Source of the DNA: Candidatus Peregrinibacteria bacterium
Lineage (GTDB): Bacteria; Patescibacteriota; Gracilibacteria; UBA1369; LOWO2-01-FULL-3
DNA: 64,000 bases
Assembly (NCBI GenBank): GCA_026395515.1
Contig: JAPLYN010000003.1
Location: forward strand, 180,763 to 244,762
Direction of reading: 5' to 3'
The position numbers were made by a program, and so were the translations under genes. The notes beneath the pieces are model-generated. The model worked only from the letters and a program-made list of their open reading frames with translations, was not told the origin of the DNA and did not search any database. Below are positions 54,198-63,464 of this stretch, one piece after another (within the stretch, counting starts at the first letter, position 1; every line of letters starts with the position of its first letter).

Positions 54198-54893
54198 ATG
54201 GAAAAAAATATTTTGAAGTCTTTGTTTCTTTTGATGGTGATTACCGGATCTATTTTTGCGTTTGTGGGATGTACTCCAGATGAAATCGCTTTGTACGAAC
54301 AGAAAATGAAGGAACAGGAATCTCAAGCTGTAGAGGCAAAACCAGTTGAGAGAAAAATAACGAAAAATGTTGAGCAAGAAAAAGTTCAAGGATTGGTAAA
54401 GAAAACAGAAGGTGGAGAGGGAAAAAATTATAGGAATGAGGATAGAGAAAATGAAGATGGCGAAGATGATGAGGGAGAGCACTCTTCTACATCTACAGTA
54501 ATTCCTGCTAAACCAGTGGTTATAACTCCTGCACCAGTAGTAGCTCCGGTTGTTAAGCCGGTACCTCCATCTGTTCCGAATGTGAGCGTGACAACAAAAT
54601 ATAAAGATGGAACTTATACAAAAGTTGGAAGCTATCAGTCTCCAGGTGGAACCGATTCTATTACCGTTACTGTTACTGTGAAAAATGATGTGGTGGAATC
54701 TGTATCATTGGTTAATGGTGCGATTAGTGGAACTTCTCAATATTATGAAAATCTTTTTATTGATGGGGTGAGCGCTCAAGTAGTTGGAAAAAAACTAGAT
54801 AGTGTTAGTGTAGGGAAAGTAAATGGTGCTTCTCTGACTGGCAATGGTTTCAATAACGCTGTTGCTCAGATTCGTACCACGGCTCAAAAATAA
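54198..54893 (+). CDS. FMN-binding-domain lipoprotein, copy 2
   Basis: A 231-aa paralog of the preceding gene. It has the same lipoprotein start (MEKNILKSLFLLMVITGS, lipobox FVGC) and the same C-terminal FMN_bind domain (YKDGTYTKVGSYQSPGGTDSI, VSLVNGAISGTSQYYENLF, KVNGASLTGNGFNNA). The spacer differs: it is longer, with an acidic stretch (NEDRENEDGEDDEGEH) and Pro/Val repeats. That would hold the flavin domain farther from the membrane. The tandem arrangement before apbE suggests a short electron relay. Confidence 0.87.
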   Translation: MEKNILKSLFLLMVITGSIFAFVGCTPDEIALYEQKMKEQESQAVEAKPVERKITKNVEQEKVQGLVKKTEGGEGKNYRNEDRENEDGEDDEGEHSSTSTVIPAKPVVITPAPVVAPVVKPVPPSVPNVSVTTKYKDGTYTKVGSYQSPGGTDSITVTVTVKNDVVESVSLVNGAISGTSQYYENLFIDGVSAQVVGKKLDSVSVGKVNGASLTGNGFNNAVAQIRTTAQK

Positions 54894-54902
54894 GATAAAT
54901 TT

Positions 54903-55796
54903 ATGGAATTAGTTTCTCGTGAATGTGATGTGTTGGGCACGAAAGTGTGGATTAATGTCGCGTGCGAAAAAAAACAAATGAAACTTGTTGAAAAACAGAT
55001 TGGTAAAGCTTTTTTTCGTGCGAAGGAAATTGAGAAAAAATATTCCAGATTTTTGAAAGGTAATGTTTTGGCTGATTTGAATTCGAAAGTGGGTGAGTGG
55101 GTGAAGGTGGATGAGGAGACCCTGGGTCTATTAAAATTTGGTGAAGACTTGAAGAAAAAAACGGATGGAGTTTTTGATATGTCGGTAAAGGGAATTCTGG
55201 AAAGTTGGGGTTATGATGCGGAATATTCTTTTGAAGAAAAGGGTGAAGGAAAATTAGGAGAGGTTAAATTTGCTGATGATGGAAAGGTGAAGATTAGTGC
55301 GGAAATTGAATTTGGCGGAATTGGAAAAGGATATGCTGTAGATGAAATGGCGAAGTTTTTGGAAGACTTTTCTGGTTTATTTATTAATGCCGGTGGTGAT
55401 ATTTTTGCGAAAGGCTTAAATGAAAATAGTGAGGAGTGGAAAGTCTACTTTGAGCATCCGACTGATCCGGAGCAGGTGATTGGTTTTGTGAATGTTGATA
55501 AGGCTGGTAGAGGATTGGCGTGTACGAGTCCGAGTAAAAGAAAGTGGAAAAATAAACATCATTTGGTTAATCCAAAAACAAAGAAACCTGCGAATGAAAT
55601 GCTTGCTGTGTATACGCAGGCGGAGAATTGTTCCTTGGCGGATGCGTATGCTACAGCGCTTTTTGTGATGGGTTACAAGGTTGCAAAAGAAAGACTAGAA
55701 GATTTACCGATTGAAGCGATGATAGTAGATGTGAGTGGTGCTATTTATCGCACAGAAAAATTTTGCGGAGATTTATTTGTGAGAAAAGAGATGTAA
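54903..55796 (+). CDS. apbE: FAD:protein FMN transferase
   Basis: Transfers FMN from FAD to Ser/Thr of target proteins. The 297-aa protein shows the ApbE pattern: GVFDMSVKGILESWGY (near residue 90), GGIGKGYAVDEMAKFLE (near 140), LFINAGGDIFAKG (near 160), and the C-terminal ADAYATALFVMGY with metal-binding residues (near 248). No signal peptide or lipobox is visible, so either it acts inside the cell or its export route is unusual; most ApbE proteins are lipoproteins. It closes the gene set of two FMN lipoproteins, 9 bp after copy 2. Confidence 0.92.
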   Translation: MELVSRECDVLGTKVWINVACEKKQMKLVEKQIGKAFFRAKEIEKKYSRFLKGNVLADLNSKVGEWVKVDEETLGLLKFGEDLKKKTDGVFDMSVKGILESWGYDAEYSFEEKGEGKLGEVKFADDGKVKISAEIEFGGIGKGYAVDEMAKFLEDFSGLFINAGGDIFAKGLNENSEEWKVYFEHPTDPEQVIGFVNVDKAGRGLACTSPSKRKWKNKHHLVNPKTKKPANEMLAVYTQAENCSLADAYATALFVMGYKVAKERLEDLPIEAMIVDVSGAIYRTEKFCGDLFVRKEM

Positions 55797-55827
55797 AAAA
55801 AGAGCCCGCTTTTGGCGAGCCCTTTTT
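55795..55827. terminator. Imperfect bidirectional terminator after apbE
   Basis: A run of A, then GAGCCCGC and GCGAGCCC form a mismatched stem around TTTTG, followed by five T. It lies between convergent apbE and the 293-aa lipoprotein gene. Confidence 0.55.
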
Positions 55828-55847
55828 AATTTTGTCGTAAAAGTTGA

Positions 55848-56729
55848 CTATAGAGGAAGTGTTGTCAAAATGCTTCCGAAGCTGAATTCTTCTTCTGTAG
55901 ATGAACCAGCGAAGTCATACTTAGCTTTGATTTTTCCGTTAGCAGTGTCTACTGAACTTACAGTAGCTTTTTGGAATGATCCGAAAGGAGCTACGTAAAC
56001 AGTGTCGCCAGCTTTGTAAGTTCCTTTTAATGGAACAGGAACGCATTGGCTCTTTGCGATTGTATTGAGAGATCCAGCCCAACCACTAATCAAGTTCATA
56101 TTATCAACAGAATTGATAAGAGTCGCTTGTTCGTATTTGCCAGAATCGCGGCTTTTGCAAGCTACTGTTGTACCTTGTTGCCAGTCAGAGGAAAGAACGT
56201 TGAAAGAATCTGCTTTTAATGTGTCTGTTCCGATATTTTTTCCATCGAGATAAACAACTTTTGGAGTTTTTCCTCCTTCAGTTACGTATGCTCTTTGTAA
56301 ACCAGAACCTGATTGCCACCAAGTCAAAACGATATCGCCAGTCTTAGCTGTTTGACCAGCTTTGATAGGAACGATTAAAGCGTTTGGAATTGTAACTTCG
56401 TCGATAATTTCCTTCAATTTTGCTGCAGTAGCACCTGCTTCAACAACAGTTGAATTGTAGAAAATGTATGTTCCGCTGCCGCTCTTAATTGCCTCATCAA
56501 TCATTGATCTAGATGGAGCTAGAACAGTGTCTCCTGCCTTGATGTCTAACTTAACTGCAGGATAATCGAAAGGGAGTTGGTCTAAAGCTGTAGCAACCGG
56601 AGCTGTAGTTGTTGTAGCTGGAGTTGTAGTGTCTGCTGTTTTTGCAGGAGGCACTGCTGTACTACCACATGCCACGAGAGTGACGCTGAGTAGTCCAATG
56701 GAGAGAAGAGGAAGCATTTTTTTGCTCAT
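55848..56729 (-). CDS. Lipoprotein with repeated beta-barrel-like GDxV segments
   Basis: A 293-aa lipoprotein with lipobox LVAC (Cys21) and a Thr/Ala-rich spacer. The remaining part shows three segments with similar openings: KAGDTVLAPSRSM (near residue 65), KTGDIVLTWWQSG (near 128) and KAGDTVYVAPFGSFQKATVSSVD (near 240). These suggest repeated small SH3/Tudor-like barrels. I do not recognise a named family, and function is unknown. It is a single gene, convergent with apbE. Confidence 0.75.
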   Translation of the reverse strand: MSKKMLPLLSIGLLSVTLVACGSTAVPPAKTADTTTPATTTTAPVATALDQLPFDYPAVKLDIKAGDTVLAPSRSMIDEAIKSGSGTYIFYNSTVVEAGATAAKLKEIIDEVTIPNALIVPIKAGQTAKTGDIVLTWWQSGSGLQRAYVTEGGKTPKVVYLDGKNIGTDTLKADSFNVLSSDWQQGTTVACKSRDSGKYEQATLINSVDNMNLISGWAGSLNTIAKSQCVPVPLKGTYKAGDTVYVAPFGSFQKATVSSVDTANGKIKAKYDFAGSSTEEEFSFGSILTTLPL

Positions 56730-57023
56730 AGTGTGAGGGGGTTAAAAAGAATAAATATTACCAGACCATTTTGGTCACATTGAACTCTTTTGTCTAGGGA
56801 TTGGAGGAAAATTGGACTGCGCTAATTTATTGAATGTGTTGTCGCTAAAAAGTGTTCGAAAAACCTTGCATATTATTTTTAATTTTATTAAGATGCTTTG
56901 CGAAACAGATAGAAAGTTTGGAGAAATCTTCTTACCTATAAAAAGTTAAGAGGTGCTCTCCAGCTTGCCCGGATTTCGGAAATTGGGTATAAAGTGGCAG
57001 TTGTTTTTATCGTAAATTTATAT

Positions 57024-57098
57024 GCCGTCGTAGCTCAGTGATAGAGCACTCCCTTGGTAAGGGAGAGGTCGGGGGTTTGATTCTCCTCGACGGCTCCA
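57024..57098 (+). tRNA. tRNA-Thr (GGT)
   Basis: GCCGTCG pairs with CGACGGC; discriminator T and encoded CCA follow. The D arm is GCTCAGTGATAGAGC. The anticodon loop TTGGTAA carries GGT between CTCCC and GGGAG. The T arm is GGGGGTTTGATTCTCC, slightly imperfect. Length is 75 nt. The 294 bp upstream hold no gene. Confidence 0.96.
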
Positions 57099-57190
57099 GA
57101 CTTTGTGTATTTACTCTTTTGTCAAAGGAGTTTTTTTTGATAGATTTGTTCTTGGTGCTAGACTCTTCATGTTCCCTTAATCTCTTCTCT

Positions 57191-60100
57191 ATGATTAGCA
57201 AAAATGAAAACAGCAAAAGGATTTCTCTTTTCTGCAAAAAATTTTTCTTTATATTTTTTGGTTTATTAATTTTTAGCTCGACGTTCTTTTTGCATAATGT
57301 GGGAAGGGCTTTTGCGGTAGCTCCAAATGGTTATATTAGAGTTACTCAAATTAAGGATGAGCTTGGTAATACACTTTTGGGAACTTTTATAAGTTTTAGA
57401 TGCACAGGACGCTCAGCAGTGAGTATTACGGATGGTGGAGTAGGGGATAACGACGGGTCTAATAATGGTAGTATTGAAGTTAAGGATGTTGATACTGGGG
57501 GGTGTGTGAATAGTGATTCATTTATGTATGCATCAGTAGGCAAAGATGGATATGCGTTTACAAGTATTTCATCAACTTTGGGAACTTATACAACGAGTGC
57601 TGCAAATACCTACAGTGCGTCTACGGCTAATTTGTTTGCACATAAAGTGACTGGACAAGATGAGCTTGGTAATTCTTTGACTGGGGCGACGGTAACCGTG
57701 GGTGGAACTAGCTGTACCGAAAGTTCCGGAGTTTATTATTGCGCAACTCCTGTTGCAAATGATGGAGTAGCGAATGATGTGATAGTTACAAAAGCTGGTT
57801 ATGTGAAATATTTGGCAACTTCTACGGATAGAGTAAATGGACCTCCTCCTACTGGCCAAGTAACTTATACTTCGTCAAATCCTTTTGCTTTAAAATCCGC
57901 AGTTTTGAAATCGGAAATTGGTGGAGCTATTACTGGTATTGCGAGTGGTATTTCTTCGGCTGACGTGACTCTTTCGGCTTCGGGTGGTGCAGCAATAGTG
58001 GCTTATCAAGTTTCTGGAAATGTTTTGTATATTGCGGCGACTGGTAATGGTACGGCGACAGGAGGTGTGGATATAGTATCGGTTGCGTTATCAAATGTTA
58101 CTGCCGATGGAGGGACAGCAAATGGTGCGAGTTTTATTGGAGTAGGTTTGGCGGATTCAAGTCAGTATTTGTACAATAGTGGTTCTTCGATGACAGTTCA
58201 GAAAACTTTTGATATTGGCTCTGGAGGTTCTGGAAATATAGTGGCAAGTGGTGCGAGATATCCATTGAAGGTGAGTACTGCATATGAGTCTGGAGTGGCG
58301 GTGAATATCTCTGATTTGGGAACTTTTACTTATAATGGATCTTCTCCTTATTATACAGATGGAGCAAGTACGGCTTATTTTGGAAATGTTGCGACTGGTG
58401 GAGCTTTGGTGATTAATAAAAGTGGTTACATAAATGCGGCTTCTACTAATACAGGTTTAACTAGTGTAACCACTACTCAGACTGGATCTGGAAATGCTAA
58501 TCATGGACAGGTTATTATTACTATGCAAAATGATATGCCTCAGTCGTCTGCTTTGGTTGCTGATACCACTTATGATATTAAGGGCTTGGCGTATAATATT
58601 GTTGTAATAGGTGTTCAAAATGAATTAGGTGTAAGTATTATGCCAACAAGTGGTACTCCTTTTAGTGGTCCGTCAACACCGATTGTTTCTCAGGTTTATA
58701 ATCCTGATAATGGATATTGGTATTTGGCTGTTCCAACTGATAACGGTGTTGTTAGGGCTGATGTAACAGGTTATGTAAGGAGACAATTGGGAGTAGATCC
58801 TTCTGCTACTGTGCAAAAAACAATTGCTTGGGATCCGGCTGGTTTGGTAACGGCTGATGCGGAAGCATCTGTAGGACTTTTATTTCAATTGAAAGTTGTG
58901 GTTAAGGATGAACTGGACAATGCTATTAATATTTCGGATTTAGGGACCGCTACGTTTGATGGAAGTATTTCAACTGCAAATGATGGTACAAACACGGTCT
59001 ACTGGGCTCCTACTGGTGGAGTGGTGACAAGAGGGGCTTTGCTTCTTGCGAAAGATGGATATGTAAATTCAAATGTGACAAATACAAGTCTGGCTGCTAG
59101 TGGCTCCACTGGAATTACCACAAATACTTCTACTCAGATACTCATATCTATGTCTCAATGGGGTGCCTTGTATAGTGATAGTGTTATTTCTTCAGATGCT
59201 ACACTAAAGGGGTTGCAATATGGACAAAAAGTCACGGTTACTCGCGAAGGTGATGGGTTAGCTCTTTCGGGAGCAACTGTTTCTCATACTCATCCTGATG
59301 AAGCTTGTCCCGAAGATGGATCTACAGGAGTTTATTATTGTGCTTTGAGTCCTGAATATGATGGTGGTGCTGGAGCTTTTGTCTCAAAAGATGGATATGT
59401 GTATACGACTGGAACCACTATTGATAGAACTAATGGAACATCTCCTCAAGGGGAAGTAACTGTGTCAAATGTACAGTTTGCATATAAAATTACTGGAATA
59501 ACAAATGAGCGCGATCTAGATTTCACGACTTTTGCTACGTCTTTGACTGTGGGAGATGAGACTGGTCAAAATACTTGTATTTTGGCTAGTGGTGCTTGGT
59601 ATTGTCCAGTTAGCGTTTCTGGCCCGGCAAATTCTGACGGAACGATGGTTGGAAATGTTTTTAGAGATGGCTACGTTCAGGCTGATCATATTTTAGCTGT
59701 TCAGACTAATAGAACTTTGAACTCAGATGCTCAAGTTTCCGATACAATTAGTGGCATTCAGTACTCTCATAAAGTTACGGCGCAGGATGAGCTTGGCAAT
59801 CCTTTGTCTATAGCGAATGTGAGCGTGGGAGGATATGGCTGCAGCGAGTCTGGTACAAGCGGGGTATATTATTGTGTTGTTCCTGTTGCGGCTGATGGTG
59901 GAGTGGGTGATGTAAGTATTTCAAAGGATGGATATGTTACTTATACTACTAATTCAACAGATAGATCAGCGACTACTGCACAAGGTTCTTATACTTCTGC
60001 AAATTTATTTACTTTGAAAGTTACCGTAACGAATAGTGTAGGAGGTGCTCCTGTGACTGGATCTACTATTACAGTTCAAAAAGATGATGATGCTGGAACT

Positions 60101-61651
60101 GCAATCTCTACTCCAGATGCTACTGTTTCCAATGTGCAATACTTTGCTTTGGATCCGGCTATTTATAATACAGCTACAGTGTCTGTTGCGAAGACGAATT
60201 TTATTACCAATTCAGCAAGCGCTAATTTAATTGCTAGTTCCTCACAGCAAGCTTTAGCTTTTGATTTGGTTGAGCTTGTTGCTCCAGGGGCACCGACTGG
60301 TCTTTCTGCTACTGCGACGTCTACAACTCAAATAAACCTTTCTTGGACTGCACCGGCAAGCGATGGAGGCAGTACAATTACTGGATATAAAATTGAAAGA
60401 AAAACTGGTAGCGGAGATTATTCTTCGATCGTAGCGGATACGGGAACTAATGGAACGACATATTCTAATACAAGTCTTAGTGCTGGAACTGCCTATACTT
60501 ATAAAGTTTCTACAATAAATGCAATTGGTACAGGAGTTGCATCAAGTGAAGCTAGTGCGACAACAAGCAGTGATAGCGGAGGTGGAAGTGGCGGCGGGGG
60601 TGGAGGAAGTATTTCATCTCAGAATCAGACTGTTTCTTTATCTTTAACTCCATCAGATACAACTCAAGTTGTAAAAAATGCTGTAGATTTACCTTCGAGT
60701 GGTTTCGTGGCTAGACCGGTTTTGATTAATGGAGCCGGGGGATCTTCTATTTTAATTCCTAAGGACACGAGTGTAACTACAAGTGAGGGTGTTGTTTATG
60801 ACGGAAAAATTTCTGCGCCAGTAATTTTGTCTGAAAGTAAATTGCTCGCACCATTGCCTCAAGGATTATTTTTTAACAAAGCCATCGTAATTAATACTGG
60901 TAAGTCAGTGGTTTTTGATAAAGAAATTACTATTACTATTCCATTAAATAATGGACAGGATTTGAAAGATTTGAAAATTTATTATTATGATGAAAAAACT
61001 AAACAGTATTTAACTGCTGGAGATGGTGGACAAATTTCTGCAGATGGAAAATCTATTAGTGTGAAAGTGAATCATCTAACTACTTTTGTCGTAACTCAGA
61101 GTGGTGACAAAGTTGAAGGATTGCCTTTCCTTGATGTGAGTGGTCATTGGGCTGTTCCATATATTAGCAATGTTTATACTTTGGGAATAATGAAGGGCGC
61201 TGGTGATGGTACTAAATTTTTGCCAAATAATTCTTTGACTCGTTCTGAAATGGCGAAGATTGCGGTGATGATTGGAAAATATGATTTGGTTGAGAAGAAG
61301 GCTAATTTTAATGATGTGGATCAATCAACTTGGTATGCTCCTTATGTAAATACAATTAAGGACAAAGGAGTAATGATTGGTTATGCAGATAATAAATTTA
61401 GACCGGCTAAAAATGTCACTAGAGGAGAAGCTTTGAAAATACTTTTTGCTGTGACTGGTACTCCTTTGAAAACAATCGAAAAAGCTCAGTTTTTAGATGT
61501 GCCAAAGGGAACTTGGTATCAGCCATTTGTGGATACTGCTTATCAGGATGGTATCGTGAAAGGTAGGTCAGAAACACTATTTGCGCCTAACGCTGATATG
61601 TCTCGAGCGGAGGTTGCGAAAGTGATTACGTTGTTTTTGAAACTTAAATAA
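57191..61651 (+). CDS. Giant SLH-domain surface protein with repeated beta domains
   Basis: ATG 57191 (1486 aa) places a signal peptide at the N-terminus (KKFFFIFFGLLIFSSTFFLHN); an upstream ATG lies inside tRNA-Thr and is not credible. Residues about 40-1020 contain repeats like DELGNTLLGTFISF, DELGNSLTGATVTVGG, DELGNPLSIANVSVGG, each followed by KDGYV/KAGYV-type segments, as in CarboxypepD_reg-like domains. A fibronectin type III domain spans about 1032-1120 (TQINLSWTAPASDGGSTITGY), then a Gly/Ser linker. Three SLH domains (from about 1306) with DVSGHWAVPYI, DVDQSTWYAPYV and DVPKGTWYQPFV anchor it to the cell-wall polymer. Confidence 0.9.
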   Translation: MISKNENSKRISLFCKKFFFIFFGLLIFSSTFFLHNVGRAFAVAPNGYIRVTQIKDELGNTLLGTFISFRCTGRSAVSITDGGVGDNDGSNNGSIEVKDVDTGGCVNSDSFMYASVGKDGYAFTSISSTLGTYTTSAANTYSASTANLFAHKVTGQDELGNSLTGATVTVGGTSCTESSGVYYCATPVANDGVANDVIVTKAGYVKYLATSTDRVNGPPPTGQVTYTSSNPFALKSAVLKSEIGGAITGIASGISSADVTLSASGGAAIVAYQVSGNVLYIAATGNGTATGGVDIVSVALSNVTADGGTANGASFIGVGLADSSQYLYNSGSSMTVQKTFDIGSGGSGNIVASGARYPLKVSTAYESGVAVNISDLGTFTYNGSSPYYTDGASTAYFGNVATGGALVINKSGYINAASTNTGLTSVTTTQTGSGNANHGQVIITMQNDMPQSSALVADTTYDIKGLAYNIVVIGVQNELGVSIMPTSGTPFSGPSTPIVSQVYNPDNGYWYLAVPTDNGVVRADVTGYVRRQLGVDPSATVQKTIAWDPAGLVTADAEASVGLLFQLKVVVKDELDNAINISDLGTATFDGSISTANDGTNTVYWAPTGGVVTRGALLLAKDGYVNSNVTNTSLAASGSTGITTNTSTQILISMSQWGALYSDSVISSDATLKGLQYGQKVTVTREGDGLALSGATVSHTHPDEACPEDGSTGVYYCALSPEYDGGAGAFVSKDGYVYTTGTTIDRTNGTSPQGEVTVSNVQFAYKITGITNERDLDFTTFATSLTVGDETGQNTCILASGAWYCPVSVSGPANSDGTMVGNVFRDGYVQADHILAVQTNRTLNSDAQVSDTISGIQYSHKVTAQDELGNPLSIANVSVGGYGCSESGTSGVYYCVVPVAADGGVGDVSISKDGYVTYTTNSTDRSATTAQGSYTSANLFTLKVTVTNSVGGAPVTGSTITVQKDDDAGTAISTPDATVSNVQYFALDPAIYNTATVSVAKTNFITNSASANLIASSSQQALAFDLVELVAPGAPTGLSATATSTTQINLSWTAPASDGGSTITGYKIERKTGSGDYSSIVADTGTNGTTYSNTSLSAGTAYTYKVSTINAIGTGVASSEASATTSSDSGGGSGGGGGGSISSQNQTVSLSLTPSDTTQVVKNAVDLPSSGFVARPVLINGAGGSSILIPKDTSVTTSEGVVYDGKISAPVILSESKLLAPLPQGLFFNKAIVINTGKSVVFDKEITITIPLNNGQDLKDLKIYYYDEKTKQYLTAGDGGQISADGKSISVKVNHLTTFVVTQSGDKVEGLPFLDVSGHWAVPYISNVYTLGIMKGAGDGTKFLPNNSLTRSEMAKIAVMIGKYDLVEKKANFNDVDQSTWYAPYVNTIKDKGVMIGYADNKFRPAKNVTRGEALKILFAVTGTPLKTIEKAQFLDVPKGTWYQPFVDTAYQDGIVKGRSETLFAPNADMSRAEVAKVITLFLKLK

Positions 61652-61661
61652 TTGGAGAGTT

Positions 61662-62984
61662 TTAATTCTTTAACGCCGCAAAGTATTGGACGATTTTCTT
61701 GTCCATCCAGATGTGGCGTTTTTGAATTTCTTTTTTTAGAGTGATGCCTTCGAGGCTGCGACATCTGCTTAATGCTACATAGACTTGGCCGTGAGCAAAG
61801 GCTCCATTGCCAATATCAATAATTACTTTGTCGAAAGTTTTGCCCTGGCTTTTGTGAATAGTCACTGCCCAAGCGAGGCGCACGGGAAATTGAGTGAATG
61901 ATCCGGCGACTTCCGTATCGATGGATTTTTTTTCTTCGTTATAAAAATATTTGTGAATATTCCAGCTATGTTTTTTTACTGTGGCGCTGATGCCGTTATT
62001 TAATTTTATTTGGAGAACGTCATCTTCTTCTATTTCGTCGAATTCAATTTTAGTAATTTTGCCGATGCTGCCGTTTACCCAGCGACCAGAGGAATCATTG
62101 TTGAGCATCATGATTTGGGCGCCAACTTTGAGATCAAGAATTTCCATAGTGGGTAAGTGGCCGTGTGGAAAATCGCCGTCCAATTCTCCTCTGAAAGTTT
62201 CTTCTTCGTTGCGAAGCTTTGCTAATTCTTTGCGATTTTTTTCGTCAGCGGCGGCGTTGGTAGTAGTGAGGGTAATTACGAATTCTTTGCCGGTTGAGTT
62301 TTCTGCATCTGGAGAATAACGAGAATTTAATTTGTTTAATTCTTCTTGGGTGATGGTGTTGTTGCGGACTTTATTTAAGAGGGAAATAAAATCATCATCG
62401 TTTTGGCGATAAATTTTTTGTAATTCTAAAAATTCTAATTCCACATTTTCTAAACATTTTGCAGAAAAGAAATATGGGCTGCCGTAGTGATTTTGAAAAA
62501 GCTGGCGCTCTTCGTTGCTGGCGACGACTGGTGGTAATTGATAAAGATCTCCAATAAAAACCATCTGTAGGCCACCAAAAGGAAGATTTTGCTCTTGGCG
62601 ATGATGGCGAAGGGAGACGTCTATACAATCCAGAAGGTCGGCACGAAGCATAGAGGCTTCATCAATAATAATCATATCTAGATTGGCGATGAGCTTTTTC
62701 TTTTTCTCGGAAAGTTTATGCTCGAGTACTTTGTCCGGAGTGATAGTAGGAGGAATAAGGAAGAAGGAATGAATTGTTTGGCCATTTACATTTAGGGCAG
62801 CGACTCCGGTGGGAGCGAGAATTGCGACGTTCTTCTTGGTATGAAGCTGAAAATGTTCAAGAAGAGTGGATTTGCCGGTGCCGGCATTTCCAGTAATGAA
62901 GAGATTTTTGTCAGAATTCTCCAAGAAATTTAGGGCTCGGGAAAAATCTTCATTGATTTCAATTTCCAGGTTTGCTTGAGTCAT
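61662..62984 (-). CDS. Pif1/RecD-like superfamily 1 helicase
   Basis: A 440-aa ATP-dependent 5'-3' DNA helicase. I start at ATG 62984, because TACAAT on the minus strand lies 6 bp upstream of it and overlaps the alternative start at 62999. Motifs are Walker A ITGNAGTGKSTLLEHF (near residue 30), TGVAALNVNGQTIHSFF, Walker B IIIDEASMLRADLLD, GDLYQLPPV (near 145), and the C-terminal WAVTIHKSQGKTFDKVIID and VYVALSRCRSLEGI. Pif1 proteins clear G-quadruplexes and R-loops. It is convergent with the SLH gene. Confidence 0.92.
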   Translation of the reverse strand: MTQANLEIEINEDFSRALNFLENSDKNLFITGNAGTGKSTLLEHFQLHTKKNVAILAPTGVAALNVNGQTIHSFFLIPPTITPDKVLEHKLSEKKKKLIANLDMIIIDEASMLRADLLDCIDVSLRHHRQEQNLPFGGLQMVFIGDLYQLPPVVASNEERQLFQNHYGSPYFFSAKCLENVELEFLELQKIYRQNDDDFISLLNKVRNNTITQEELNKLNSRYSPDAENSTGKEFVITLTTTNAAADEKNRKELAKLRNEEETFRGELDGDFPHGHLPTMEILDLKVGAQIMMLNNDSSGRWVNGSIGKITKIEFDEIEEDDVLQIKLNNGISATVKKHSWNIHKYFYNEEKKSIDTEVAGSFTQFPVRLAWAVTIHKSQGKTFDKVIIDIGNGAFAHGQVYVALSRCRSLEGITLKKEIQKRHIWMDKKIVQYFAALKN

Positions 62985-63088
62985 GCACGGATTGTACATG
63001 AATTAAAAAGGTTGTGAATTGAAAGTCTTTTAGGTATTTGAGGCTTTAATACAATTGATTCAGAAAGTCAATTATGGACAGTAATTTG

Positions 63089-63116
63089 TTGACAATAGGC
63101 CAGATTTCGATAATAT
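63089..63116 (+). promoter_or_regulatory. Promoter of the bL33-like gene
   Basis: TTGACA (63089-63094), 16-bp spacer, TAATAT (63111-63116), 39 bp before the ATG at 63156. Confidence 0.7.
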
Positions 63117-63155
63117 GCCTTTGCTTTAAACAGTTATAAGTTTTAATTTAAGAAT

Positions 63156-63398
63156 ATGTCACACGGAAAAAGTCAGTTTACAACTTGGTATTGTAAAGAA
63201 GAGAGAGAGGTAAAAGGCAGAGGTAAGGATAAAGGAACTGTTTCAATGAAGCCTTGCAATAAAGCTCATCAGAGCATTACAGATTACGATAAACGTCGTG
63301 ATAGTGAGATTGCTAAGGAATTGAGCCTATTCTGTCCAATGTGCCGTAAGCATACTAAGCACAAAAGAAAAGATACAAGGAAAGGATCAGCTTCCTGA
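63156..63398 (+). CDS. rpmG: bL33-like ribosomal protein, extended form
   Basis: The 80-aa basic protein ends FCPMCRKHTKHKRKDTRKG, the zinc-ribbon end of ribosomal protein bL33 (usually YCPRCxKHTxHKE). Its other cysteines, Cys13 and Cys34, are spaced 21 residues apart instead of forming the usual CxxC pair, with an insertion of basic residues between. At 80 aa it is longer than normal bL33 (50-55). It may be a lineage-specific bL33, with the rRNA-binding tail kept. The next gene is a lipoprotein, so it is not in a ribosomal operon. Confidence 0.65.
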   Translation: MSHGKSQFTTWYCKEEREVKGRGKDKGTVSMKPCNKAHQSITDYDKRRDSEIAKELSLFCPMCRKHTKHKRKDTRKGSAS

Positions 63399-63464
63399 TC
63401 CCTTGTTGCTGGAATCTCAGCTTTTTGTTAAAGTCTCTTTGTTAAATTTTTTCAACCAAATTAT

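Noticed and set aside
57038..57190. Upstream start for the SLH protein
   Set aside because: That start lies inside tRNA-Thr; the ATG at 57191 is followed directly by a signal peptide.
50298..63400. Recoding of TGA as glycine
   Set aside because: Genes read full length in the standard code with normal GGN glycine codons, and TGA ends the DedA and bL33-like genes at family-typical positions.
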